A stretch of 34,177 bases of DNA from Clostridiaceae bacterium (lineage in GTDB: Bacteria > Bacillota > Clostridia > Oscillospirales > Acutalibacteraceae): positions 1 to 34,177 of the forward strand of contig JAEDIH010000005.1 of the NCBI GenBank assembly GCA_016292575.1, written 5' to 3'. Position numbers and translations under genes: made by a program. Shown here piece after piece: positions 24,432 through 31,330 of the stretch; position 1 is the first letter of the stretch, and each line of letters begins with the position of its first letter. A model generated the notes under the pieces. The model did no database searches and was not told the origin of the DNA. It saw nothing but the letters and a program-made list of their open reading frames with translations.

Positions 24432-24822
24432 ACCGTTCTCCTTTCAAATACCGCAGAATAACCCTGACAGCCTCGTCAAACCCATCACACCTAACCGCCA
24501 GATTACCGGCATTGTTCAACGCCAAAAGCCATTGCCTTTGATTATCCGTGAGCCGTCCGCCCTTTTGCCGCTTGAGTTCAATGTAAAGTGCGTTGTATCC
24601 TCCCCTTGCAACCGGCAGACAGATGTCCGGAACGCCGCTCGCAAGTCCCGCCGCCTTGAGCCTTGCTCCGGTCTGAACGGAGCGTTTGCCCTCATTAGGA
24701 ATGTGGAAGAGCAGGCGAAGCTCCGGGTGCGCTTTGTATTGAAGCTTCGCCCACGAGAATATAAGCTCCTGCTCTTCTTCCTCGGTCGGTAGGTATGCAG
24801 CTGAAACCCCCGTCTTATTCAC
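24394..24822 (-). CDS. VRR-NUC domain nuclease
   Basis: 142 aa, GTG start with AAGGTGG at 7 bp. PD-(D/E)xK nuclease of the VRR-NUC type: GKRSVQTGARLKAAGLASGVPDI supplies the first acidic residue, and LYIELKRQKGGRLTDNQRQWL supplies the E-x-K and following conserved glutamine. Phage members are stand-alone nucleases thought to process replication or recombination intermediates. It overlaps the XRE regulator gene by 8 bp. Confidence 0.88.
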   Translation of the reverse strand: MNKTGVSAAYLPTEEEEQELIFSWAKLQYKAHPELRLLFHIPNEGKRSVQTGARLKAAGLASGVPDICLPVARGGYNALYIELKRQKGGRLTDNQRQWLLALNNAGNLAVRCDGFDEAVRVILRYLKGERCGFSTIGEFQVS

Positions 24823-25231
24823 TTCTTATCCACCTTAGCTGAAAGCCTCTGCTGTTGTGCAGCCCTCTGACTGCCTGTCTCGTCAGTCCCGTGTATGAGC
24901 ATACGAGCATTTCAAGTTCCTGCTGTGTCATATTTTCCGAGGCAACAACCGTTTTTGTAATTACCTGCGGTTTCGGACTTTCCGAAGCTTTGACATTTTT
25001 GGGCTTTTCAGGTGCCCTTTTGATTTCATCGCTTAAACAAAGCAGCCAGTCGGCAGAAACGTTCAGTCCTTTTGCAAGCCTGATTATTGCCATTGCGGAC
25101 GGATTAACGCTGCCGTTTATGTAGCTTCCGAGCGTTTTCTTGCTTATGCCCGTTTTCTGCTCACAGACAGCAAGGGTAATTTTTCTTGCTTTTAGAAAAG
25201 CTTTGAGCCTTTCGCCGAATCCCTCAATCAT
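24815..25231 (-). CDS. XRE-family DNA-binding regulator
   Basis: 138 aa. The N-terminal helix-turn-helix (EQKTGISKKTLGSYINGSVNPS followed by RLAKGLNVSADWLLCLSDE) is CI/Cro-like. A Pro/Lys linker and a second small helical region (MTQQELEMLVCSYTGLTRQAV) follow. This is a third XRE-type regulator in the prophage, far from the switch and near the end of the early region, so a role in timing early-to-late expression is plausible. ATG start with GGAGCG upstream. Confidence 0.82.
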   Translation of the reverse strand: MIEGFGERLKAFLKARKITLAVCEQKTGISKKTLGSYINGSVNPSAMAIIRLAKGLNVSADWLLCLSDEIKRAPEKPKNVKASESPKPQVITKTVVASENMTQQELEMLVCSYTGLTRQAVRGLHNSRGFQLRWIRSE

Positions 25232-25275
25232 CGTTCACGCTCCTTTAATGCTTTTTCCGCTTCTTGTATCATCGA

Positions 25276-25896
25276 CTATTTTTTAAATTTTGATGGACAA
25301 TAAGAATTATCAATAAATGTTCCTTGACTATCTTCTTCTTTTTCTTGTTCAAGAATTACACTAAGGTCATCATCACTCAATACAATATTTCCTATACTTT
25401 CAATTATAAATTCGTCAATATTAATATAAGCTGTTATGTCTGTTCGCCTTCTTATTTTCCAAGACCTATAAAATTCGTCCCACACAAGATAACCATAAAC
25501 AGTTGATTTGAGCGAATGCGTAAGTTTAAGCAGGTCATTCTCAAAAACAAATTTACCGTTTTTGTCTTTTATTCCGCTATTTCGGCAAACTGTGTATGGA
25601 TTGATTTGTATTTCGGAATATGGGTCAGAAAAATTATGAATAAAATATCCCTTATCTTTTAAAGAATAAAATCCGCACACAGGTTTCCCGGTGTCGACAT
25701 CTAATGCCTTTACAAGTGATAAGTTGCTGTTATATGGTGCTGAATTTATATTAAATGTATCACCCACCTTGCACGGCAGCACGATAACGCCGTGTTCAAG
25801 AAGATAGTCGGCAAGGTAATCGGTGAAGCTTCCCGTTTCCGGGTCTGTCCTTTTAGCTTCAATCATTAAATCAATTAGCCGTTCTCTGTCAGTCAT
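25276..25896 (-). CDS. YopX-family early protein
   Basis: 206 aa from the ATG of MTDRERLIDLMIEAK; GGAGGG 7 bp upstream supports it, and codons further upstream look like the remnant of another gene. The N-terminal 60 residues (TDPETGSFTDYLADYLLEHGVIVLP) match a module common in clostridial phages. The C-terminal part is YopX-like (NSGIKDKNGKFVFENDLLK, VWDEFYRSWKIRR). YopX proteins are abundant phage early proteins of unknown function. Lower GC than the flanking tail genes. Confidence 0.8.
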   Translation of the reverse strand: MTDRERLIDLMIEAKRTDPETGSFTDYLADYLLEHGVIVLPCKVGDTFNINSAPYNSNLSLVKALDVDTGKPVCGFYSLKDKGYFIHNFSDPYSEIQINPYTVCRNSGIKDKNGKFVFENDLLKLTHSLKSTVYGYLVWDEFYRSWKIRRRTDITAYINIDEFIIESIGNIVLSDDDLSVILEQEKEEDSQGTFIDNSYCPSKFKK

Positions 25897-25903
25897 TCCG
25901 TCT

Positions 25904-25929
25904 CCCTCCAATACAAAGCCTGTCCGCAA
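25904..25929 (-). repeat. Zinc-ribbon gene remnant, 26-bp repeat copy 1
   Basis: This stretch matches 26246-26271 with one mismatch over 26 bp. On the minus strand it reads as the last codons of a zinc-ribbon gene (frame ICGQALYWRETE, then TGA overlapping the YopX ATG). It therefore looks like the 3' stub of a deleted paralogue that still supplies the ribosome binding site. Confidence 0.7.
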
Positions 25930-25947
25930 ATTTTTACATTTAGCCAT

Positions 25948-26238
25948 TTAGCTACCTCCGTGGCTTCTCTTCATCGAAGTGACCTTTGATGTATGTTGCG
26001 TTCCGAAATTCATTTCACTTTCATTCGGAAATTCAAACAAATCGTCACCGTTCCTCATGGCATGAGCAAGTATACCCATTGCGCATTTACAATTTTCGCC
26101 TGAATTATACTTTGCGAGTTCTGTACCTCTTCCGCTTTTCATATCGGCTTTAATGCTAACGTTGTCACCGCTGACATATATTTTTTCAACATTATCAAAG
26201 TTGACTACGCACTTTTTGCTTTTACTGATGATTGTCAT
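25948..26238 (-). CDS. Hypothetical phage protein
   Basis: 96 aa. N-terminal beta-rich segment (MTIISKSKKCVVNFDNVEKIYV) resembles small phage proteins that start with a 'sequence kept in register' fold (IISxDKKxIVNFDNV). The middle contains two cysteines (NCKCAMGILAHAM). The C-terminus is Ser/His-rich and probably disordered. Start codon overlaps the stop of the upstream zinc-ribbon gene by 4 bp. No function can be assigned. Confidence 0.7.
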   Translation of the reverse strand: MTIISKSKKCVVNFDNVEKIYVSGDNVSIKADMKSGRGTELAKYNSGENCKCAMGILAHAMRNGDDLFEFPNESEMNFGTQHTSKVTSMKRSHGGS

Positions 26239-26504
26239 TTATTCACCCTCCAATCCAAAGCCTGTCCGCAAAATGGGCAATAGCTTATATTTATTTTGCT
26301 GCTTTCGATTCTCATCTTGATTGCTTTACTGCACGCAGGGCACCAAAAGAATCCTGATTGAAACGCCTCTCTCGGCTTTTTCGGTATCTGCTTTTCAAGT
26401 GCTTCAATCGCAACTTCAAACGCTTCAGTGTAATCAAGAGGATAATTCCATTCGACCTCTGCAATAGCGACCTGAATCGTTTTGATTGCTTCTTCAGGTG
26501 TCAC
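26235..26504 (-). CDS. Zinc-ribbon protein
   Basis: About 89 aa from GTG (MTPEEAIKTIQVAIAEVEW); GAAAGGTGG lies 6-9 bp upstream. An N-terminal helical half (EAFEVAIEALEKQIPKKP) is followed by a CxxC...CxxC zinc ribbon (FWCPACSKAI...YCPFCGQAL). Such proteins are frequent in the early regions of clostridial phages and are of unknown role, perhaps host-factor binders. It overlaps neighbours on both sides. Confidence 0.78.
   Translation of the reverse strand: MTPEEAIKTIQVAIAEVEWNYPLDYTEAFEVAIEALEKQIPKKPREAFQSGFFWCPACSKAIKMRIESSKINISYCPFCGQALDWRVNK
26246..26271 (-). repeat. 26-bp repeat copy 2 (intact zinc-ribbon 3' end)
   Basis: This copy encodes the genuine C-terminus (CGQALDWRVNK) of the intact zinc-ribbon gene. 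It matches the stub at 25904-25929 at 25 of 26 positions. Confidence 0.7.
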
Positions 26505-26916
26505 TTTCGTCACCACCTTTCAGCAATTCGGGGTTGTCGTGAATGTTGCCGATGACTTCACATTCAATGTTGCGCAGTCCCAAAAAAGGGTCAAGAACTT
26601 TTATTTCATCTATGTTCCATTCAATCCCGAAAGAACCGTATTTGAAAATCACAACAGAAGAAATCTCTCCAAACACGAACAAGCCTTTTACTATATCCCC
26701 CTCAAAAATCTTCTTGCCGTTCTTGTCGGTCAAGCCTGTGTACTGTCCGACGGTTTCGGGGATAACTTCTTCGGGTTTCCAACAGCCTGAATCCATAAGT
26801 TCTTTGCTTATAATTGCAGGGGAACAAGGAAAAAAACCAAAACAAGCAGGGCAATAAAATCCATATACCCATTCTCCGTTATCCTTTCTCTTGCCTCTGA
26901 ATAATATCTCACGCAT
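26494..26916 (-). CDS. YopX-family protein
   Basis: 140 aa from the ATG of MREILFRGKRKDNGEWVYGF, the canonical YopX start, with GAGG upstream. Further family hallmarks: GQYTGLTDKNGKKIFEGDIVKG and a C-terminal ECEVIGNIHDNPELL. An inserted Cys-rich piece (YCPACFGFFPCSP) is typical for the family. Function unknown. Second YopX-type gene within 1.2 kb, consistent with modular accumulation of early genes. Confidence 0.88.
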   Translation of the reverse strand: MREILFRGKRKDNGEWVYGFYCPACFGFFPCSPAIISKELMDSGCWKPEEVIPETVGQYTGLTDKNGKKIFEGDIVKGLFVFGEISSVVIFKYGSFGIEWNIDEIKVLDPFLGLRNIECEVIGNIHDNPELLKGGDESDT

Positions 26917-27178
26917 AGTCAGTACCGTCCTCTTCGTCCATTTTTGCGCCACGGCTACAAAAATCTTCATCTTTAACATAACCGCCAAACTCGTTGCAAA
27001 AATGACTATTAGTAGCTTTCATAAGCTCATAATTTTCACAATTCTTGCACCTGACGACCTCCACTACATCGGCAGCAGGCTGTTTTTGAATAAGGCTCTC
27101 AATAAGCTGTGTCAACTGTTCGGGAGCAAATTGCTTTAAATTGCGCATTAACGCTTCACGCTCTATGTATTCAGCCAT
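26909..27178 (-). CDS. Small Cys-rich early protein
   Basis: 89 aa from the ATG of MAEYIEREALMRNL, with GAGGTG 7 bp upstream. An N-terminal helical half ends in PAADVVEVVRCKNCENY, a motif common in small clostridial phage proteins. The second half has two further cysteines (HFCNEFGGYVKDEDFCSRGAK), which together suggest a zinc-binding fold. It overlaps both neighbours by 8 bp. Confidence 0.75.
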   Translation of the reverse strand: MAEYIEREALMRNLKQFAPEQLTQLIESLIQKQPAADVVEVVRCKNCENYELMKATNSHFCNEFGGYVKDEDFCSRGAKMDEEDGTDYA

Positions 27179-27668
27179 TCTTACACACCTCGCAGTTCTC
27201 GGCAACACCGTCCGAATAAATCAGGTTAAGGCTGCTCAAAAGCATTTCGTCAAGCTCCCGGCTTGCTTTGCCTGTTGTCCAGTCGCAGCGTGCAATCAGC
27301 TTTTGAAGCGCATTGAGATATATTTTTACCTCGCGGACGGACTTTCTGCGCTGCAAAAGTGCCTTTGCCGTCAGTCCGAGGTAAAACCGTATGCGCTCCC
27401 GGTTGTTTTTGTAGACCTGCTCCGTCAGGCAGGCGAGCCGAATAACAATGCCCTGTTTCTTCAAACTTTCCGCAAGTGCGGTTTCGTGCGCAAAGCCCTC
27501 ATATTTGTCGTTGTATTCGCAGGCGTATTTGTCAATAAGCTTTATAAAGCTGATGCAGGCTCTTTGCTGCTTGTTGAAAGACTCTGAATACAGCAGCATG
27601 TTGATTTTATTGAGCGCCATGATAAGTGCCTTAACGGTCACCTGATCGCGCGTGTAGTTGGCTTTCAT
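27171..27668 (-). CDS. Hypothetical helical early protein
   Basis: 165 aa, not recognised. Predicted almost entirely helical and basic (QVTVKALIMALNKINMLLYS, LLQRRKSVREVKIYLNAL), ending in a Cys pair CEVCKNG. No known domain, signal or membrane segment. It sits in the overlapping early operon between two zinc-binding small proteins and overlaps the upstream gene by 4 bp, so it is almost certainly translated. Confidence 0.7.
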   Translation of the reverse strand: MKANYTRDQVTVKALIMALNKINMLLYSESFNKQQRACISFIKLIDKYACEYNDKYEGFAHETALAESLKKQGIVIRLACLTEQVYKNNRERIRFYLGLTAKALLQRRKSVREVKIYLNALQKLIARCDWTTGKASRELDEMLLSSLNLIYSDGVAENCEVCKNG

Positions 27669-28015
27669 TTTTTCTCAACACCGTCCATTCTTGCACCGCA
27701 TTTCGGACAGTATAGGTATTCTCTGAGAATTATGTCCCAACATTCCGGGTTGTTGTATTCACTCGGTTGAATAGCGTCATATACTTCTCCGCATACACTG
27801 CACTCAGCAACAGAATAATCGCCGTAAAAATTGAGCCATTTCCCATGCTTTTCTCCGCCCTCATCGGGTGTTTTGATTGCTTTGATAGCTTCCCCGATAA
27901 CCAAGCAGCCCTCGTCAAGGCACTTGTCGTTAATATACCGGCAGCCGAGACAGGCTCTCGCTCCCATTTCGTTTTTCAGCGTCTCAAGCCTTTTCAAAAG
28001 TTCATCCTTTTCCAT
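27665..28015 (-). CDS. Zinc-ribbon protein with extra Cys cluster
   Basis: 116 aa. N-terminal cysteine cluster (GARACLGCRYINDKCLDEGC), then a GKWLNFYGDYSVAECSVCGE segment and a C-terminal CPKCGARMDG knuckle. This is the layout of the many small 'zinc ribbon' early proteins of gut clostridial phages. GGAGGAG lies 9 bp before the ATG. It overlaps the ParB-like gene by 22 bp. Confidence 0.78.
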   Translation of the reverse strand: MEKDELLKRLETLKNEMGARACLGCRYINDKCLDEGCLVIGEAIKAIKTPDEGGEKHGKWLNFYGDYSVAECSVCGEVYDAIQPSEYNNPECWDIILREYLYCPKCGARMDGVEKK

Positions 28016-29328
28016 TCTTCGGTTTGCTCCTCCTTGAAAATTTCATGTGTTCCGTCCATAAGCTTCTGTTCTTCCGTGCTTATCCTGTATCCGAGCTTTG
28101 AGAGAAATTCATATATTTTCTCAAGCCTGCCGTTCTTGTTGTAGACAGGGAAATCTTCACCGTATTGAGATTTGTAAAATCCGTTTCTTTCGCTGTCACC
28201 CGTGAAATAGTATGCAGAGACCGCAGCGGCGCACGGCTCGTCTTTAAGCCAGCTTTCAACCTTTTCAGCGTTCGGATAATATCCCTGACTTTCATCTCCG
28301 ACCGCCTTTTTTAAAATAGCTAAATTTTGACTTGTGTATTCCACATCTCCCATAACGGCAAAATACAGCAAATACTCGTTGATAATTTTTTCATATTTTT
28401 TGGCAGCGCTGAAAGAAAAAATAAACTCATATCTCATTTTGTATGCCTTTTCGGTAAGCTGAGACAGTTCACTGCGGCGGCGGTCGGCTTCAATTTCCTT
28501 TTTGCTCTTTTTTGCAGGCTGAGCCTTTTGCTTTTTCACCTTTTGAAAAACAATCATTTGGCTATAATCAAAGTAGTAATAATATGTCTCATTTTCATCG
28601 TAATTCGGTATAAGCTCCGTTCCGCAAGTCCATTCACAAAGGTTAACAGAGCAAATCTGACTGTATTCCGATGAATACCGCTTTCCGTCCGGAAGAGGCT
28701 TTGCAAGCTTTTCTATCTCCGCCCGTATCAGTGGCAGGTTTGCTTCTCTTTTCTGTGCGCTGATAAAATTGTTATACTTCCAAAGAAAATCTCTGGTTCC
28801 GACATTTTCAAGCAGTTCATTCCTCTTGCCCTCATCGGTAATTTCAAGGCATTTGAGATATTCCTCAAGAGTGCCGCCCCTGTTTTCGGCTTTCTTGAGC
28901 TTATCGGCGGGAAGCGCAGAAAGCTTTGCTCTTTTGCGCACCGTGGTTTCCGAAAAGCCCGTTTTGTCTGCAATATCCTTAACGCTCTCGCCAAGGTCAA
29001 GGCACATCTGAATACCGCTTGCCTGCTCACAGATGGTGAGGTCAACCCTCTGCATATTCTCGCAGAGCATTGTTGCAAGCTGTTCTTTATAGTCCATGCC
29101 GGAAACAATGCACGGCACCGCCGTCAGTCCTGCTTTCTTCGCCGCCGCAAGCCTCCTGTGTCCGATAATGACCCTGTACTTGCCCTCATGAGGAACAACG
29201 GTGAGATTCTGCATGATACCGCTGTGCCGAATACTGTCTGCAAGCTCGGTAACGTCCCCGACATCCTTTCTCGGGTTGTCCGGATGCGGCTCAAGCAATG
29301 CTATATCAATCATGGTTAAATTATTCAT
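27994..29328 (-). CDS. ParB-like protein with long C-terminal extension
   Basis: 444 aa. Residues 1-100 are a ParB/Noc N-terminal domain (LEPHPDNPRKDVGDVTELADSI, HEGKYRVIIGHRRLAAAKKAG); the usual GERR box is GHRR. A helix-turn-helix follows (LGESVKDIADKTGFSETTVRKRAKL). The remaining 260 residues are a Lys-rich, mostly helical extension with a C-terminal helical domain (LYFAVMGDVEYTSQNLAIL). No ParA is present, so classical partitioning is unlikely; CTP-dependent DNA binding or a role in replication or gene control is more plausible. ATG start with GGAGG upstream. Confidence 0.85.
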   Translation of the reverse strand: MNNLTMIDIALLEPHPDNPRKDVGDVTELADSIRHSGIMQNLTVVPHEGKYRVIIGHRRLAAAKKAGLTAVPCIVSGMDYKEQLATMLCENMQRVDLTICEQASGIQMCLDLGESVKDIADKTGFSETTVRKRAKLSALPADKLKKAENRGGTLEEYLKCLEITDEGKRNELLENVGTRDFLWKYNNFISAQKREANLPLIRAEIEKLAKPLPDGKRYSSEYSQICSVNLCEWTCGTELIPNYDENETYYYYFDYSQMIVFQKVKKQKAQPAKKSKKEIEADRRRSELSQLTEKAYKMRYEFIFSFSAAKKYEKIINEYLLYFAVMGDVEYTSQNLAILKKAVGDESQGYYPNAEKVESWLKDEPCAAAVSAYYFTGDSERNGFYKSQYGEDFPVYNKNGRLEKIYEFLSKLGYRISTEEQKLMDGTHEIFKEEQTEEWKRMNF

Positions 29329-29343
29329 TTTTCAAACCTCCTC

Positions 29344-30201
29344 TTAATTTTCCCCGGCATATTTAAGCCCGACAATGTTCTTATCAAATTCCGAAAGGTC
29401 GTAGCTTGCGTCTGCGGAGTAAACGCTTTCCTTTTCTGTGTTCTCGCTGCTCACCGGGTAAAACGCCGCCCAGCCGAGCCGGACAACCTCTTCAAGATAT
29501 TTTTCAACGGAAAGCCGGCTCTTTTGTGCAAAATCTTCAATCCGCCTGAGGTTTTGTCTGATTGCGTTTTCCGTGTTGACAATGTTCCTTTTCGCCTTTC
29601 TGTTTTCGTACCATTGCCCGAGCAGTTCAAGCGTGCGCTCGTCCCGGAAGTACTCCTTTGCAAGTGCTTCAAAGTCAAGCTCGCTTTTCTTTTTGCCCTG
29701 TTTCGCCTTTTTCGGCTTTTTCGGCGCCGGCGCTTCAATTTCCCGGTATCTCTGCCTGATGATTTCCCATTTTCGCCTCAGGCGTTTTTCTTCAACCTCG
29801 GTATATTCGCAGCCCAAAACGGTGAATATTGCGCTCTCCCATTCGTCAAGAGTAACCGTGTTTTCATCGCATTTGTTAAGCCATGCAAGCGTCTGCGAGT
29901 GAAGCTTAAACCGCTCCTGGTCCTTGCGGTAAATCTCGTCCTGAAGCTTCATGCTTCTGTATTCCTTGCGGTGCGCAGTTTTGTGGCTTTGTATTCTGTC
30001 TTTTAAAATCTCTTTGGAGATTGCCTTTTCTCTGTACCGCCTGAAGTCGTCGCAAAGGTTTGCGTAGATTCCAATTTCAGCCGTGTTGCAGAATTTCTCA
30101 GGCAGGGGATGAGGGAGCTTTGCATAGCTGCAAATTTCCCGGAATCGCCCGTCAATTTCCTCGCGCTCCCTTTCTCCGGGCGCAAATACTCTGTCAGTCA
30201 T
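29344..30201 (-). CDS. Replication-associated protein (accessory)
   Basis: 285 aa, largely helical and charged; a Lys/Pro linker (APAPKKPKKAKQGKKKSE) separates two halves. The C-terminal half has LSVEKYLEEVVRLGWAAFYPV, which resembles the C-terminal motif of DnaD-like or helicase-loader phage proteins (a helix followed by GWxxFYP). Located between rep and the ParB-like gene, so part of the replication module. No enzymatic motif is seen; a DNA-binding accessory or loader role is inferred. Confidence 0.65.
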   Translation of the reverse strand: MTDRVFAPGEREREEIDGRFREICSYAKLPHPLPEKFCNTAEIGIYANLCDDFRRYREKAISKEILKDRIQSHKTAHRKEYRSMKLQDEIYRKDQERFKLHSQTLAWLNKCDENTVTLDEWESAIFTVLGCEYTEVEEKRLRRKWEIIRQRYREIEAPAPKKPKKAKQGKKKSELDFEALAKEYFRDERTLELLGQWYENRKAKRNIVNTENAIRQNLRRIEDFAQKSRLSVEKYLEEVVRLGWAAFYPVSSENTEKESVYSADASYDLSEFDKNIVGLKYAGEN

Positions 30202-30212
30202 AGTTTCACTTC

Positions 30213-30938
30213 CTATTCAAGTTTAACAAGCGTGTATTTAAAAAATATGTGTCCGAAAAAGTCCGCTCCGGTTTCGTCGCTGCCCTTGAGGAGCATATAC
30301 CCCTTGGGAATTCTGACGTGCCGTGCGTATGTTGCCGCCCTTTTAATCTTTTCGCGCTTGACTACCGGCTTTTTGAGGTTTTTTGAGCAGTTGTAACGCT
30401 GCTTCATCAACTCTTTATTTCTGAAAATCTCGTCGCTCTGCTTAACGAGGTACGCCGCAAGCTTTCGATAGTCACCGCCGTCAAGCTGGGTGAACGTCAC
30501 CCTTGCAAAAGGCCAGTGCTTTTGAATAATGCGAGGGTCAATATAGTTCATGACCATGTGATGGTGCCGCGCGCCCCGTTTTCCAATTTCCATAACGTGT
30601 ATGTATTTGTATTCGATGCCCTTTTTTCGGTATTCCGCGCGTATTTTTCTGTGGAATACCGCAATATCCCGTCTCATCTCTTCAGCCGTTCTGTAAGGCT
30701 CGTCTTTTTTCCGGATATACTTGAGCTGAACGTGGAGGTCACCTTGAGTAAAGTTGCAGCAGATAAGCCTCATTAGCTTTTCAATCGCCCTTCGCCTGTT
30801 CGCTTCCTGCTGCGGAATCGCAGTTTCGCGGAATTTTGGCCGCCTCTTTTCGGGGAGTGCTTCATATTGCCTGAGCGTGTGATAGATTTTGACGTCAACA
30901 TATTTTCCGTAGCGGACGGTCTCTTTAAAATATGCCAT
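30213..30938 (-). CDS. HUH endonuclease, rolling-circle Rep (REP_ORF2-G2P type)
   Basis: 241 aa. Three Rep motifs in order: motif I NFTQGDLHVQLKY (about 62-74), motif II with the HUH in GARHHHMVM (H125, H127), and motif III YLVK (Y163, K166) in KLAAYLVKQ. This single-tyrosine layout is that of G2P/VP4-like initiators. It would nick the origin, bind its 5' end covalently and start rolling-circle replication. AAAAGGCGG lies 5 bp upstream of the ATG, and the next 390 bp contain no gene but a structured region likely to hold its origin. This family is unusual in tailed phages, where gpA-type initiators are larger. Confidence 0.85.
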   Translation of the reverse strand: MAYFKETVRYGKYVDVKIYHTLRQYEALPEKRRPKFRETAIPQQEANRRRAIEKLMRLICCNFTQGDLHVQLKYIRKKDEPYRTAEEMRRDIAVFHRKIRAEYRKKGIEYKYIHVMEIGKRGARHHHMVMNYIDPRIIQKHWPFARVTFTQLDGGDYRKLAAYLVKQSDEIFRNKELMKQRYNCSKNLKKPVVKREKIKRAATYARHVRIPKGYMLLKGSDETGADFFGHIFFKYTLVKLE

Positions 30939-30999
30939 TTTGACCGCCTTTTCTGTGTGATAATGGTCGAAACGTTAATATAAAGAAGAACCGATTAAA

Positions 31000-31013
31000 A
31001 CGGCTTTCGCCGT
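31000..31013 (-). repeat. Small GAAA-loop hairpin near rep
   Basis: ACGGC-TTTC-GCCGT (plus strand). On the rep mRNA strand it reads ACGGC-GAAA-GCCGT, a 5-bp stem with a GNRA tetraloop, about 60 nt before the rep start codon. It could be part of the rep leader. Confidence 0.5.
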
Positions 31014-31054
31014 CTCAAAAAATTACCCGAAAATGCTATATATATAATGAAAAG

Positions 31055-31235
31055 GGAAGCCGGCACAAACCGGCGCAGAGTAAAAACAACAGGAGTGACT
31101 TAAAAAACTGGTTTTGCTCTTCCTCTCTGCCGTCCACAGTGGCAGGGAAAAAGGCGTTTACTTTCGGCAAGAAGTTAATATTAAGTTGTAGGAGAAAATA
31201 CGAAAAAACCTCTGCGCCGGTTCCTGCCGGCTTCC
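31055..31235. repeat. Long-range inverted repeat, candidate origin or leader switch
   Basis: The arms at 31055-31080 and 31210-31235 are reverse complements at 24 of 26 positions and are separated by 129 bp. Each arm also folds on itself (GCCGG-loop-CCGGC), so either two small hairpins or one long stem can form. The interval contains another 8-bp stem (31124-31131 with 31141-31148). The element sits upstream of rep in a gene-free region, which suggests a rolling-circle origin or rep-leader regulatory structure. Confidence 0.75.
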
Positions 31236-31263
31236 TTGACTTTAAAAAAATATGTGCTATACT
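31236..31263 (+). promoter_or_regulatory. Strong plus-strand promoter (antisense to rep leader)
   Basis: TTGACT (31236-31241), 16-bp spacer, TATACT (31258-31263), preceded by TGC as an extended -10. It points away from rep, against the surrounding genes, and abuts the right arm of the inverted repeat. Expected start near 31270. Confidence 0.7.
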
Positions 31264-31269
31264 ATATAT

Positions 31270-31330
31270 CGCAATATGTGTTCGGTGTATATCATCGGCT
31301 TTGAGGGCGGCTTCGGCCGCCTTCTTTTTT
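31270..31330 (+). ncRNA. Candidate ~60-nt antisense small RNA
   Basis: A consensus promoter (31236-31263) is followed after about 40 nt by a textbook terminator (9-bp stem, TTCG loop, six T). No ORF with a start and ribosome binding site lies between. The RNA would be complementary to the leader of transcripts running into rep, as with counter-transcribed RNAs of rolling-circle plasmids. No match to a known RNA family is claimed. Confidence 0.55.
31303..31330 (+). terminator. Intrinsic terminator, UUCG loop
   Basis: GAGGGCGGC-TTCG-GCCGCCTTC stem of 9 bp (one G-T pair) followed by six T on the plus strand. On the minus strand there is no T-tract, so it acts on plus-strand transcription only. 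Confidence 0.8.
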
